Below, piece after piece: positions 23,301-35,798 of a DNA stretch of 64,000 nucleotides; the first letter of the stretch is position 1, and each line of letters opens with the position of its first letter. The notes below the pieces were generated by a model, which did no database searches, had not been told where the DNA came from, and was given only the letters and a program-made list of their open reading frames with translations. The translations under genes and the position numbers were made by a program. This stretch comes from Trissonchulus latispiculum. Lineage: Eukaryota; Nematoda; Enoplea; Enoplida; Ironidae. Where the stretch lies: positions 1 through 64,000 of the forward strand of contig JASAND010004231.1 of NCBI GenBank assembly GCA_030248195.1, read 5' to 3'.

Positions 23301-25302
23301 AGACACAATGTTCCACCTCTGCAGGAGGACCATAAGCTTAATGAGCAAGCCCAGGCTTATGCCGTTCATCTCGCATCGACAAGGGAGTTCGAGCATAGTC
23401 TCGGTGCTAGAACTGGAAAATATGGAGAAAATGTGCACTATGAGGAAGGATATGAATTTACGGGTATGCAAGTATATATACCTTGAATGAAACTGATGTG
23501 AATCAGTGAAGCAAATGAAGAAATAAAATGCAATGATGGTTCAGTCTTGCTAAAATCAGGTTCAGGAATAGGAACTGTAGAACAGTAGAACGAAGAGTTT
23601 ATAATATGATATAATTAACAGCCTTAACGGTGCCAAAGCCGAGCATCGTGCACGATTACCTAACGATTACATATTTATATTGGGAAGTGCTGGCTGAGTG
23701 TCTTGTTCTTCCTGCCACCAAGTGTTTATAATACCAAGAGTGGGAAGCTTGGCCCTTCCTAATGGAAATGGCCTGCGAGATGCTCGGCACATTAAGGCCG
23801 AAATCTCGGGGGGGTACCACTTACCATTATTCAGCATGTGTTTATATGCGTTTGAACTAAAACGCATCTGATTGGCTAATCGCCTACCTTATGTCAAATT
23901 TACGTGCAAACCCGGCCCACCCCCCCCCCCCCCCGAGATCTCGGGGGGGGGGGCCGCTTAGCGTTGTTAAGCGTGTGTTTATATGCAGTCGAACTGAAAA
24001 GCACTGATGAGGATTGCGGTAGCTGAGGCTTTTCAGTTCGAATGCATATAGACACACGCTTAACAACGCTAAGCGGGACCCCCCCCCCCGAGATCTCGGG
24101 GGGGGGGTCCGCTTATACACGTAAGTTTGACATAAGGTAGGCGATTAGCCAATCAGATGCGTTTTAAGTTCAAACGCACATAAACACTTGCTGAACAATG
24201 GTAAGTGGTACCCCCCGAAATTTTGGCCTTAATGTGCCGAGCATCTCGCAGGCCATTTCCATTAGGAAGGGCCAAGCTTCCCACTCTTGGTATTATAAAC
24301 TCTTGCTGCCATAAACTCACGCTTAATAGAGTAAATGATCGCGGATGTACTGAACCATCGCTGCTGATAACATTAATCATAGATCAATATTAGTGTTAAT
24401 TGTTAACATTTAACAAAACCTCTATTTAGGGTGCAATGCGTATCTGACTGACATCTGACATCAAGTGTCGCTAATTCTTTAAATATTTAGGAACTTTTGC
24501 TATTGATAATTGGTATGACGAGATAACAGAATACGATTATTCCAGCTGTTCGTCTAGAACTGGGAAGGAAATAAGTAAGAAACTTACATGTATTTCTAAC
24601 ATGTTCTAACATTTAGTACGTAACATGAAATAATTTTAGTTAAATCAAAAAAGGTAAGAATACTAGAATATTCACCCTAAAATCAATGTACTAATCAAGT
24701 TGGTGCCGGTCCACGTTTATTAAACCGCAGCAAACGGAGAAGGACTACACATAATGTTTGGTAAAAATACATTGGCTGTTTTATGAGTTCGGTGGTTTCG
24801 GTCCATAAAAGTTTTGGTCTTTCCTAAATAACCTAGAAATGTTTTTGTTGTTGTGCTTCATTTTTAAAGAGGGGAGGGCAATTCATCTGCAAATTAGGGA
24901 AGGTTACAAAAATTAAATCGTACATAATCCATATCAAGATAGTACTCCGTTTAGATTTAGCTTCATCTTCAGTTCACAAATTTTTGACATTTAGTTTTGT
25001 ATCGCTTTAGTTTCAACTGTTTATGACAGATTAAACTATAATTATTTCAATTTAAAATCCTAAGTGCCATAGTATTGGCGCCAGGCATTTTAACAGAGGA
25101 ATTGTCCCTTTCCTTCCAAAACTTGTATGTTTTACCTGTTTTAGGACATTTCACGTCACTAGTTTGGAAAAGAACTACAAAAGTGGGTCACGGATTTGCT
25201 GTCACGCCTGGCTGCATCAGACTTTACGTTGTTGCTCAATATTTGCCTGCAGGAAACATCATCGGTCGATTTTCCAAGAATGTACTCCCGCCAAAAGCTT
25301 GA
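20398..25302 (+). CDS. Secreted CAP-superfamily (GAPR-1-like) protein
   Basis: Six exons join in frame: 20398-20423, 20766-20965, 22821-22934, 23245-23463, 24491-24574 and 25145-25302, total 801 nt, 266 residues, all introns GT-AG. Residues 1-20 form a signal peptide (AFVLIFLWWF core) created only by joining exons 1 and 2, which supports the start. Residues about 24-70 carry six cysteines, an extra N-terminal domain not found in classic GAPR-1. Exon 3 is a Pro/Glu-rich linker. Exons 4-6 are the CAP domain: LSQTNMYRQRHNVPPL, the tetrad residues in EFEHS, YGENV, WYDEI and RHFTS, the CAP1 motif HFTSLVW, and CAP2 AQYLPAGN. At exons 5/6 there are three extra residues compared with the usual SS-TGHFT. 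The protein is extracellular; CAP proteins bind sterols/lipids or act in immunity or venom, and the role here is unknown. Confidence 0.85.
22190..22487. mobile_element. GC-rich hAT-type MITE in CAP intron 2
   Basis: Ends CAGTGTTGTGCAC and its complement, with about 17 bp of near-inverted terminus rich in GGCCGG. The 8-bp flanks TAGCTCGG and TATCACGG agree at six positions, as expected of an aged hAT duplication. It has no coding capacity. It stands out by GC content from the AT-rich intron. Confidence 0.6.
23724..24300. repeat. 577-bp near-perfect palindrome in CAP intron 4
   Basis: The left arm 23724-24003 and right arm about 24025-24300 are inverted copies around a short centre. Each arm contains its own palindrome, CCGAGATCTCGG flanked by runs of C and G (23920-23955 and 24078-24113). 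It is a foldback element or cruciform; there is no convincing open frame. It lies wholly within the intron between exons 4 and 5 of the CAP gene. Confidence 0.85.
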
Positions 25303-25714
25303 ATTTTGGTGGATATTGAGTTAACATGTTGTGAACTCTTATTAATAGTTTCTTGCATGTATATAAACATTAAACTCAAACACTTATGCGCATTTATAAT
25401 GCTAACAATATCCGTACTTCCGTGTTAAGTATCGAGACGAGACTGAGTCAAGAGGAAAGAGTGGGTCAAAGAGAACTAACCAAAACTAAAATAATCTTCG
25501 GAAAAGAGCTCATTGCATAAAATTGACCAAAACTCAAACAGTGTCGTTCGTATCTACGGAAAAGAGCTAAAAACGTTTACCAGTAATCTAAGTTTCCCAA
25601 TATCTAGGTAAGGTTACGATGTCCGTTTAATCATAAAAATCATTCACTTTTTCATGCCACTAACTTGATTAATCGAAATCAATTTTGTTATTCTAACTCT
25701 GCTATATAGTGATT
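25303..25714. other. 3' flank of the CAP gene up to the giant element
   Basis: 412 bp with a candidate poly(A) signal ATTAAA at 25369-25374. It ends in GATT (25711-25714), the left target duplication of the element. Confidence 0.5.
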
Positions 25715-26641
25715 TGTAATGAAGTAGGTAAGATTGGGATTCCAAATTCCGCAACAGTCTATCACGACTGACTCTGGGTATCAACCACTTCGAGTACACG
25801 GAAGGTCGACGCGTTTATCGGTGAGGATAAACTTAGGCACAGGATCTTCGGAAGGTGATTTGTCCAGAACCAAAGATTCCTTGCGGTCAACCTGGATGGG
25901 GTCTAGGAGTGAGTTCGTTTGAAGAGGATGGGGATCCAAGGGATATCAGTAGCAAGCGGGGTCGACACTTGCCGTTTCCGGATAGATGAATCAGGTCTGT
26001 ATCAAAGAACACTGATTGAGAATGTTGATTGCCAAATCAAGATTCTAGAACGATGATTGTGATGTCTTTGTCGGAACCAAGGGTTCAATTTAAACACTTA
26101 CTTGTGCAGGGGCTATGAATCCAAATCTTGATCTGAACCTTATGTCCTAGTCAGTAGATTCAGTATTAGGACACAACAATTTAATAATGATAACTATAAT
26201 GATATTAACAACGATAGTAGTGATAGTAAACAATAAACAGGAGCATTACAGTGCGTACAGGGGATAAGACAGGTTACAACTCACAAACTATATGCTGTAT
26301 AAACAATTAGACAAACAACAGTGGTTTGCCATAGTTGCCAGTATTTGATTTACCCGAGTTACTAGTTGTTGATAGGGACAAGGTTCTGATAACTAAACTC
26401 AATCCTACAATGTTCCTCTTTCTTTCCTTTCTTAATCAATTAACTAGATACTAAACCTAATTACTAAACTCTTTCGTGCAGTCCCTATGTGCTTGTGTTC
26501 GTGTTAATAGATTATAACTCTTTCTCCGTCCTCCTTACCAAGGACAATATAGTATCAGTTAAGAAAGCTACTAAACAGTTTAAATTAACTAAATTAAAGG
26601 GTTAGTAGCACAGTGGTTCCGGTCTGTGGGTGAGCCCGAAA

Positions 26642-27910
26642 TGCTAGTAACAATAGCACTTTCGGATGCTATACGGTCGCCAGAGGGTTAAACACAAGGG
26701 GGGTCCGGTTGGGTGTTTCCTGGTCCGTTTATGGGGTTAGTATACAATTTTGTTTAATCTCTTCTTTTGTCTTCTATATCAGATCACTACTAACAGACGG
26801 GCGGTTTAGGCCAGAGTTACGGGGATGACAACCCCGTATTCCATAGCAAAAGACAAAATGATGAAACCCATTTTCAATGTGTAAAAAGGTAAGACTCAAT
26901 TTCAGCTCAAAAGATTAGCATTATGAAAGTTCACAACTGGTTTCAGTCTCCACAGATGATTCGGTGCTGTCAACGGTTGTCTCTGCCTTTAAGGTCAAAA
27001 AACCGTGCTCCAATCCAATCAAAGTACCTACAGTTAAATCCAAATATGACTTGATTCCCAAGAAATGCTATGCTTCCAACCGAAATGACTAATCCTTCTG
27101 CTATCCAATAATTCCGGACTGTACTGAGCTATCTCTAATCAATCAGAGGCAGATTCCGTTCTGTTCAGGCTGGAGATACAGTCTTCTGCACCTGAATCAA
27201 TTGGGTTAAAACCCATTAATACAAGTTATAGGTGCGGGATTCGAACCCAGCAACCATTACTCACATTTTGGCTTTCTGAACTTAAAATACACTTGCGAAA
27301 GTCGAAACTGTTATGAAAATTTGGGATTTAGGTGGATTATTACGAGCTCTGAATGATTTAAGCAAAATCAGCAGCACTTGAAGTTGACTTTAAGTAAAAC
27401 ACTAACTTTTTGGGCAATTTCTTGCATTCGTACGCAAGAAATTGCAATTTCAATGTGAAACTATGATTTCAAGTTGATTTCTCTTTGTACAGTCTGCTTC
27501 TGTACGATTAAAACCTATTATTCGAAATTGATACACTTTTGGGCCCTTTTACAGCAGACAGGTACCCATTCACTCAGTTAACTCGAGAAACAATAAATTG
27601 ATTAAAGTGATCAAATCTAGGACCTTTGTTTCCTGAGTCCTAGCAAGGAAGGTAACAACTTCCTGTCTTCAACACGTACTAACTAATTAGAAAGTGCCTA
27701 GTACGCGGATTTGATGAAAACACAATATTTGAATGCAGAACTTTTGATTTCACGGTTCTAAATAAGGAAGGTAACAACTTCCTGTTCTTAACGAGCATTA
27801 ACAAGTTAGAAGAAAGTTAACGCACAAATTTAATGAAACATCATAATTTAACGTAGAACCTCTGTTTTTACTAAGTTCTACCTAGGGAAGGTAACAACTC
27901 CCTATTTTGT
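26642..27910 (+). repeat. Loop-conserved hairpins in the 3' LTR
   Basis: TGCTA-gtaacaa-TAGCA (26642-26658, extended outward by CCGAAA/TTTCGG), TACGGGG-atgacaa-CCCCGTA (26818-26838), AGGAAG-gtaacaa-CTTCCT (27646-27664 and 27765-27783), and a bulged AGGGAAG-gtaacaa-CTCCCT (27884-27903). All have counterparts in the 5' LTR at 46912-46928, 47087-47106, 47912-47930, 48030-48048 and near 48150. The loop is constant and the stems differ. Confidence 0.8.
27237..27247 (-). promoter_or_regulatory. Pol III B-box-like site, 3' LTR
   Basis: On the minus strand GGTTCGAATCC, in the same preserved block as in family 1, followed downstream by the ATGGGTT/AACCCA hairpin. Confidence 0.45.
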
Positions 27911-30900
27911 AAAATGTTGAATATTGAAAACTAGTTGGATTCATAAACTGGTAATCTTGGCATTATCAGAAGATGGTTCTAGTAAACTATCCATAATACT
28001 TACGTAACTAATTGTTAATTTACTTATTTCAGGTATATCATCAGTTATTGCTTAATATTAGTTAGAATCACCGGATTGTTGACACTTATTATTGCCATTT
28101 GCAGATAATTATCATGGATGAGTTTCACATCAATTACTAAACGAGTAAGGTTGATTTTTCAACCTTGCTAACCCTTACATAACGGAGTTTGGTTAATTTT
28201 GCCTTTGAACTTGAACACCGACATGAAAATGGTGTTAGACCGCGGTTGCGGTCATTACTAGGAATAAAACATACATCAGATATGGCTAGCTTAACTAAAA
28301 ATGGCAATAACGGTGTGTTCTGACCTTAGAAACAAAGACACAGAGAATATAACTACAAACTACGTTTATTACAGCTTGATTTGTATTAATTTGGCAAAGA
28401 GACCGACTATTTGGTAGATTCCTGTTCTTGCGATTCGTCCGCACTCTTGACAAAGAGTGGCTTACGCGGACGAATCGAGGATATCCATATTCAGACTGAT
28501 AAGGACCTAGTACGGAGTCCCCCATGATTCTAGGTCCTATAGCCCTAACCTCATTTGCATATTTACTAAACTGTGCCTAAATCTAGATTTCCTACGTAAC
28601 CAAATATTCACCAACTTCCAGATATGCATACAAGACTTGCACCCTAAAACTACGTTACTGATTATTACTTATCCTGCGTACTATAGGAGTTCTGGTATAA
28701 TTTTGGCACTTCATACAGATCATGCATACAGAGGATCATTAACCATTTAGACGGTCACTTACTCGAATACAACTGACAATTACATTACGTGAAACATTCA
28801 TACAAGGGTCCTAGGTAATCTAATATTGAACTACGTAACCCTATTTGCTAATTAGACACAATCATGCAACATTTATGCAACACCTAAACTAATAACCACT
28901 TATACCTCACTTATGCAACGTTTAGACTAGAATACGCTCATATTACTAGAAATGCAGTCATTCATGCAAATCACACATACGTTTCATTCCTGCTTAATAT
29001 CTGAGTCTTGATCACTCCAGCGATGCTCACAACCTTCATCGGACAGAAGGAGTTTCTGCGAGTCAAAGCGCATGCAGTCATAGAAGCCAATACAATGCCA
29101 TTCATACAATTCATGCATACACAAACATACAATTTCCTAGGTAAGTATTTATCTAGCTAATCCTAAAACAGACATGATCATAAACAATCTAAACGGGACT
29201 AACCCTAATTGATATTAAGTAATCTGTGCTTCTAGCTATTATTTTAAACGTACTAAATTAACTGAATTTATGTTATGAGTTTTAGGTATCTAAAACTCAG
29301 TTTGTAGCGCGGAATTTTTGGCAATTTTGAGAACTTTGCAATTTCTGGGAAAGCCGTGTGAGTAATGATTGCCAAGCAATCATTACTAAACAAAACTACT
29401 ATTATCAAACAAAACTACCAACAATACTTAAATTAATTTGTGGGGAAGCCGGTCATTCCCCGTGAAACGCTTAATTATTAATTATTCATAAAGTGCAAGA
29501 AGTTGTTTTAGAATTCTACTTTAAAACTTGTTCATGTGTTCTTTTGATAACCTGTTACCTTTTTTTAGTTACCGACCTACAACATACAGTGCAAATTACA
29601 AACAATGATTTTTAAGGCTTAACAAAGCCTGAGATTAAAACAATATGGCCGGCAACTCCTAGTTGCCGGCTGTGGGGTGAATATTTCTATTAACTAACTC
29701 AGTAAATTAGGGTCGTAGTAAAGGGACCCTCTAACTCAAACTTAGGGGCTGGGTCCCCGCTTAATAATCCCATAATCTACTTTTAAACCCCAAATTTAGG
29801 TCAAAAGGACCTTAATGAAAAATTGATAAAAGTTGGCCGTGGCTTGACCAAAAGTGCAAATAAAAGTAACAGAATGAATGAATGAAATAATCGGAGGTGG
29901 AGGTCAGCAAACCTCGATATACAGAGAATGTCGGCACGAAAAACAAAAAAACTAAAATTGGGACAATTCTCAAGACCTCCATCGAACAGGAGGGGTTTAC
30001 ATGAGCTGTCCCTTTATTGAAATAATAAAATAATAAAATAACAATAAAAAATAAAGAAGAAATAAAAGTGGCTCGAAAGCCCACACATGCTAGAAAACTA
30101 AAGATTGGCCTCAGGCCCAAAATATTGAAAAAATGGGGCTCGCTGGCCCAAGGGTACGCATAAAAATTGGCCCATTGGCCTTAAAAAATGTATATAAAAA
30201 ATGGCCCGAAGGCCCCAAAATAAGCACATATTAAAAAATGGCCCAAGGCCTGAAAATGTATAGAAAAGTGGCCAAAAGGGCCGTTGAACCCTAGGCTTTT
30301 TTTTTCTTCTCAATCCTCGGCCAGGTATAGAAGACCTATTCGGCCCTAGTTGGTAAGTGTTCGTTGAAATTCTCAATTCTTTTCTGGCCCAGAGGCCAGA
30401 AAAGTCCTACTATTTTCCTAACCGGGGAAATGCGCTTTAGCCCCCATGCAGTACCAACTGCACTGGAGAGCGCATAAAGGGGAGGGGGGAAGCAACCGCT
30501 TTCGGTTGCTCTCAAACGAACACTGATTTGAAAATAAAATTTTGGACCGAGCTGACAGTTTTGCTGACAGCTCGGTGACAGGTCATTAGCGAGACCTGGA
30601 GCTCGCTTTTTCTTTGATTTTAAGGCAAAGCTTCTAGAAAGTTCTAGAACCTTCTAGAAGCTTGCCACCTTTTGTGTGTGGGGCGCAGCGGCGGGCTGAG
30701 CCAGCTGGCCATTAGTGGTCGAAATTAATGGGATTTTGAAATTATTGCCCCACAACTGACCCATTTTTGATATATTTCCAGTGCCGAAACTTGGCGAAAC
30801 TTTGCGAAATTTTCTTTAACATATAAACGTAACCAAAGGGAAAACTTTACGAAATTTCGGCATTTTAGTGAATTATTATGCNCGAAANATNATTTTCTAN

Positions 30901-31173
30901 AAGTTAAAAATTATATCATGATAATCTACGTACTTATCTACGTATATCTAGCTAATAACATTTATATTATTATATTATTATTAAGGGGGTTAAGCCCCCT
31001 CTAAACCCAATGACTTGGGCTTATCCTACTATTTTCTTTGTTTCCTCTTTGTTGGCCTTGTCCTCGGCCAAAAGTTCAGGTGAGGACAACTGCTAGGCCT
31101 TAGAAGAAAGAGGCCTAGCAGTGAGAGAAGAGAGAGAAAAGAGGTGAGGGGAATAACACCTGACTCAGGTGTA

Positions 31174-31200
31174 GTCTGGGAGGTAGACAACCTCCCAGAC
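31174..31200 (+). repeat. 10-bp hairpin with TAGACAA loop
   Basis: GTCTGGGAGG-tagacaa-CCTCCCAGAC, repeated at 51539-51565 in the 5' LTR. It is a longer-stem relative of the GTAACAA-loop hairpins. Neighbouring simple hairpins are ACACCTGA-ct-CAGGTGT, TTTGCCTT/AAGGCAAA and ACACTCC/GGAGTGT. Confidence 0.75.
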
Positions 31201-32489
31201 AATAAAAAAGGAAAAAGGTTTGCCTTAACTTTAAGGCAAAGAAAACCAATTTTAGTACACTCCTTTTTGGAGTGTTAAGATTACGACACCAAAAGTAATC
31301 TTATAAAAACATTTTAGCTCATAACTTTCTTATTATTGGGAGTTAGAAAAGTCGGGTTTGGATTTTTAGAATCAGAATCAAATTCTCTTTCATATAAGCC
31401 CAAGTCATTTTTCGACCAAAAATACTAAAATTAACTGATTATTACCTAATAAACACTTAATTATTGCTAATTATCTCTACCTAACTACGTACTTAGCTAT
31501 TTCGTACCTAATGGTAAACCATCTTCCAATATTTGCTATTTTTGATGTCAATTTCCATTTTATAGGCAATTTTACGACTAATTTTCAGTTTAATTATGCA
31601 CATAAACTTCGTATTTTGGTTTTGTGTCTCCCTGTTAATTGTTATCCAAACACTAGTGGTTTGCTAAATTGCGGAGGAAGCCTTATTCGACTCGGATAAT
31701 AGACGTTATTCGCTTATTCACCTAAGTAAAGTTCAAATGTTGACTTTTATCTTAGTGTGGGAGTAACAACTCCACTTACTAAAGGGATTAAGACCGGAAT
31801 ACCCCTTTTACATAGCTCCTGGATTAGTATTGTTAATAAACACACGTTAGTAGGACCAAATTAAGCCTAAGATTATAATTAAAACTAAGATTCGCGTCCT
31901 AATTGGATATTAATCCTGACCCTTATTAATAAATTTCGTGATTTTCGCTAAATACTGGCAACTCTAGCTAGGCAAACATAAAATAATCTGTACAATCATT
32001 GCTTGGACATTAATTGCTAAATACATTACATATTGATGATCCTCGCTTTTCTTCACAGATCCATGGCATATGAGTTCTTCCTTGCGGGTTGATTATTTTT
32101 GAACATTTTTAGATCAATTTTCGATTATTTTTAGCACCTTATTTTACTAATTCCATTACAACCTCCACAAATAAAATGGTTAGGCTTTTAACTAGGGGGG
32201 AAGACCAAAACGTTACGAAAATTGAAACCTTCGACCAAACAGAAACATTACTCAATTCATCTTGCATATACATTCCAAATCTCATACATAATCAACAATT
32301 ACTGATTTCTACTGCAAGAAGGACGGATAAAGATTATGATAGACTACTGCGTATATTGCGTTCCAAATTTTCTAATCTTATCTATCTTATGACTACGATC
32401 AATTACTAACAATTATTTCTTACTTCCTTACTTATTCTACTGCCTTATTCAAAACTCCTGATAATTAATATCTGTATACTTCCTTTCCA

Positions 32490-32683
32490 GGTGGGGTCGA
32501 CCTTCTATGGGTCCGTTCCACAACCACCATGACTTCATACTCAGCTACTATAATATCTAATTTGCATATTTCTCTCTGAGGTGGGGTCGACCTTCTACGG
32601 GTCCGTTCCGCAACCACCATGACTTCATACTCAGCTACTATAATATCTAATTTGCATATTCCTTTCTGAGGTGGGGTCGACCT
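32490..32683 (+). repeat. 90-bp tandem repeat, about 2.1 copies
   Basis: Units start GGTGGGGTCGACC at 32490, 32580 and 32670, with two substitutions in the first part of unit 2. Each full unit contains GGTGG...CCACC and ACGGGTCCGT inverted pairs. Confidence 0.85.
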
Positions 32684-32729
32684 TTTTTTTATCTTTAAAC
32701 ACTACACAACTCCCTAAGACTCATTTTAA

Positions 32730-32806
32730 TCGGGGTAACAACCCGAGTTCTCCTAATATCTGGGTAACAACCAGATAACCTATGATCGGGGTAACAACCC
32801 GATCAT
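32730..32806 (+). repeat. Three consecutive GTAACAA-loop hairpins
   Basis: TCGGG-gtaacaa-CCCGA, ATCTGG-gtaacaa-CCAGAT and ATGATCGGG-gtaacaa-CCCGATCAT, spaced about 25-30 bp apart. Stems of 5, 6 and 9 bp differ while the 7-nt loop is identical. Confidence 0.85.
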
Positions 32807-34030
32807 TTATTATCTTTACGTGATTTCCTTGTCCCTTTAAAGATTTTAAATCAAGTACCAGCTACTTCTTTAATAATTTTCGTTTCACTTATGCATACTA
32901 ACATCACTTTGCACATGATTGTCCGTTAACTGTCATAATTCCAATAATCATATTCATCGCACATTGTCCTATTACTAACGCATTTTCAGACCTTCAAAAT
33001 TCAGCAACATAGAAATCGAATACTCTTCACAACTCAAATTCGAGAACAAACCACTTAAAATATCTCTTCATTAATCAACTCCTCATATACTTCTGAACTG
33101 TCTTCCTTTTCTCTACATTACACTTCAATTCTATTCCCAATTAGTAGCTGGTAACGTCACATATTACATCATATAAACACACAACAAAATTAGGTAAACA
33201 GATTCTTCCTTCATCAACTCTATTAATCCTCATAAGTCCAAAACCTCTCAGAAAATACTTTCAGCTTTCGAAAACGAATGTAACTAAACCAATTTTGATG
33301 AGCAAAGATCATTAGTTCAAATTTGTCGCAAGCAATTAATACATATACATGTTAAACATAAAGAACATTACATTAGTATGACATAACTAGCTAACAGTAT
33401 TAAAATATACATATTCACTAAACCTATACACAGTGCAGAACTTCTTAGCTAATAGCCGTTTAGTGAAATTACGTAAACAATAATAACAATACAACAATTA
33501 CCAGATAATGATTAAACATGACATATAAAATAATAACATTACAACGATACTACTTATTAAATAATATTGAACTAATTATTTTTGGTGAGTTTTCTAATTA
33601 AGAGTCCACAAACACTATTTCTCAGTTCACACTTCTCTTTTGCCAGATCCTTTCCGTTCACCCATTATCAATTAATATAATATAACAATTATGACTGCCC
33701 ATACATTTAACCAAATATACATATAACTACGCTGTACATCATTAATCCAATAAACATATTTTTGTAATGATTTTCTGATAATATCCGCAAAACGTATACA
33801 AGAAACTTTCCGTATGCAATATTTACAAAGTAGTCACAATACAGCCTGGATATAAATAGACAGATACAAGCATAGAGTACAAGCATAGAACAATCCTTAC
33901 GTAATATTTTTGGCTTTTGTGATTAAGTATTTTTTTGCATCTTTTCCAAATATGCTTCTTTTTAGACATTTTTCATCACTTTTTCTCACACTTTGTACAT
34001 TATCAAGCAGTCATACTAGGGGAATTCCTT

Positions 34031-35314
34031 TTACTGACCGTACGGGTCATAGGTGAGGATTTCATTCAGGTAATCCTCCATGTCTTCTTCCTCAAGAGGG
34101 GATTCGAGTTCACGCTCATCAGCGAATTCTCGGATAGAGCGAGCCTTCTCGTGGGCGATCAGCTTGAGTTCGCCGATTTGCCTCCAGTACTCGATCACAG
34201 GTATAATACCTGCGTCGAGGCAGCTGTCAAGGGCTCTCAACTCCCGCTGGATATAAGCGGGTACGTCGTCCCGCCATTCCTCCGGTAGGAGGGGAATCTT
34301 GATGTTCAAGGGAGGAAGGGGATCTAGATCCGCATCCAGTTCGTCGGAGTTGGCTCCCTCCTGGCTGAGGCCGAGGGCGGTCTCAAGCCGGAGCAGGAGA
34401 GGATCGTCGAGGTTGTCATCGCTATTTCCCGACGTGCGATCCCGAGCGAGGTCGTTCTCTTCACCTTCCTCATTCCGCTCCTCCCCAGCAGAAAATGGTG
34501 AGATTTCCGACTGGGGGGAGGAAACATCAGCAGGGGCTTGCCGTTCGGCTGGAGGACCGTCTGGGTGGCGGAGGGTAGGATATGGGGGGAATTTGCCAAA
34601 AGGCGGCTCCGGAAACAGGGGGCGCTCTACTTTGAACCCAGGAGTGTTAATGAGGAGGAGAATATCTATCCTCAGGTTTTCCAATTCCCGTAGGAGGAGG
34701 GCAATGTCCGCTTCAGTCATCCGCTCGATGTTAATCTTCAGAAGAAAGTTTCTGAAAGCGGACTGAATTTCATCATGCGGGGTCATACCGGGGAAGGGGC
34801 GGATGTGGTTCTCGAATTGAATGAGGCTGTCACGCAACCTCAACCCAACAGCGTCCATGTGAGCCTTATAACCCGGGTGCTGCATACCGACGGGGTAGCG
34901 CTTCATTTCTTCCACCAGCTTGAGGAGATGGGCGGCATTGTAGGCTGAGGGTGTGTGGAAGGGATGGTCATTGAGATCCTTCCTCTCGGTATATTTCCCA
35001 GCTGAATGCGGAATTTTGACAGAGCATTCAGTTGAGGCCTTCGGCTCTCCAGGTTTGGCAAAGGGCGTGTTGCATTGTGGACACACGTCCACAGAGGTCG
35101 ACTGGGGGGCCACTGTAATGGGCCGGAATCCCACATAGGGGATGCGGGGGCTAGGCACTGGGGCTCTATGCCTAATTGGCTGTCCTGCCAAGATTGGGAT
35201 TGGGACCCGGAGTCCCGGAAGAACCATAGGGTTCCTGAAGATGCGGTTCTGCGATAGCTCCATTTGTGGGGTATATGATCTGGGGAGGGGGTCTGGTGAA
35301 GTGGCACTGGTCAT
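34031..35314 (-). CDS. ORF5, 427-aa protein of unknown function
   Basis: Last frame of the giant element in transcription order; starts at 35314 and stops at 34031. The N-terminal 100 residues are Pro-rich with one CxxC pair (CPQC, residue about 80). The middle (about 120-230) is predicted mainly helical, with several Leu-rich stretches (IALLLRELENLRIDILLL). The C-terminal 150 residues are highly acidic with another helical segment near the end. No known domain, membrane segment or signal peptide is recognised. It follows the NADAR frame by 0.5 kb of hairpin-bearing spacer and may be expressed from its own mRNA. It could be a structural or accessory protein; I cannot assign a role. Confidence 0.6.
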   Translation of the reverse strand: MTSATSPDPLPRSYTPQMELSQNRIFRNPMVLPGLRVPIPILAGQPIRHRAPVPSPRIPYVGFRPITVAPQSTSVDVCPQCNTPFAKPGEPKASTECSVKIPHSAGKYTERKDLNDHPFHTPSAYNAAHLLKLVEEMKRYPVGMQHPGYKAHMDAVGLRLRDSLIQFENHIRPFPGMTPHDEIQSAFRNFLLKINIERMTEADIALLLRELENLRIDILLLINTPGFKVERPLFPEPPFGKFPPYPTLRHPDGPPAERQAPADVSSPQSEISPFSAGEERNEEGEENDLARDRTSGNSDDNLDDPLLLRLETALGLSQEGANSDELDADLDPLPPLNIKIPLLPEEWRDDVPAYIQRELRALDSCLDAGIIPVIEYWRQIGELKLIAHEKARSIREFADERELESPLEEEDMEDYLNEILTYDPYGQ

Positions 35315-35404
35315 CTCCAGATTAGTTGTTCCTGAAATTATACTTTTAGCTCAATAAGAAGGTTATGACACAGTACCCATGGTTCCGGAGTGACGTGTAT
35401 GCGT

Positions 35405-35604
35405 TCAGAGTAACAATCTGAGTGCATTATTTGATCTGGATAGCAATCTGTAGAGTTTAGTAATAAGGGTAGTATGACTGTTGATATAGGCAATGAGGTA
35501 AACAACTCATTCGAAGTGTTTGTAGAATCTGTTAAAGTATTCTACGGGGGGTGACAACCCCAAGGTGTATAATGCTTCAGTATTCCATGGGAGTAACAAT
35601 CCCA
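35405..35604 (+). repeat. Loop-conserved hairpins between ORF5 and ORF4
   Basis: TCAGA-gtaacaa-TCTGA (35405-35421), AATGAG-gtaaacaa-CTCATT (35492-35511), GGGG-gtgacaa-CCCC (35547-35561) and TGGGA-gtaacaa-TCCCA (35588-35604). A weaker one lies near 35433. The spacer 35315-35798 has no gene. Confidence 0.8.
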
Positions 35605-35798
35605 ATTTTCAGTAATTTTTCATCTTTCTGGAACTGTATAAAAACTGATTAAAAGAACAATTATACCAGAAGTAATATGTTACAAGGATATACATATATA
35701 AGTCATGGCTAATCATACGACAGTTAACATACATGCAATAGCATACACATATATATATAAAAACATTTAAAACAGTAACAGCCTTAGTCCTGGCTTCT

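Larger units (their letters stand above)
25715..32160 (-). repeat. 3' LTR of the giant element (6446 bp)
   Basis: Collinear with 45981-52545, with scattered substitutions and small indels. It contains the B-box block (27237-27247), perfect hairpins at 27414-27445, 29361-29387, 29648-29670, 30546-30576 and 30628-30663, and loop-conserved hairpins. Ambiguous bases (N) at 30882-30900 mark poor assembly. No protein-coding gene is supported in it. Confidence 0.9.
32161..34030. other. Non-coding interior next to the 3' LTR
   Basis: 1.87 kb of AT-rich sequence without a supported gene. It contains the 90-bp tandem repeat at 32490-32683 and three loop-conserved hairpins at 32730-32806. The bases just before the 3' LTR on the sense strand (GTGGAGGT) are only a weak polypurine tract. 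Confidence 0.6.

Noticed and set aside
34299..34766. Plus-strand open frames opposite ORF5 (also 42343-43047 opposite ORF3)
   Set aside because: Arg/Ser-rich shadow frames opposite real coding sequence on the minus strand.
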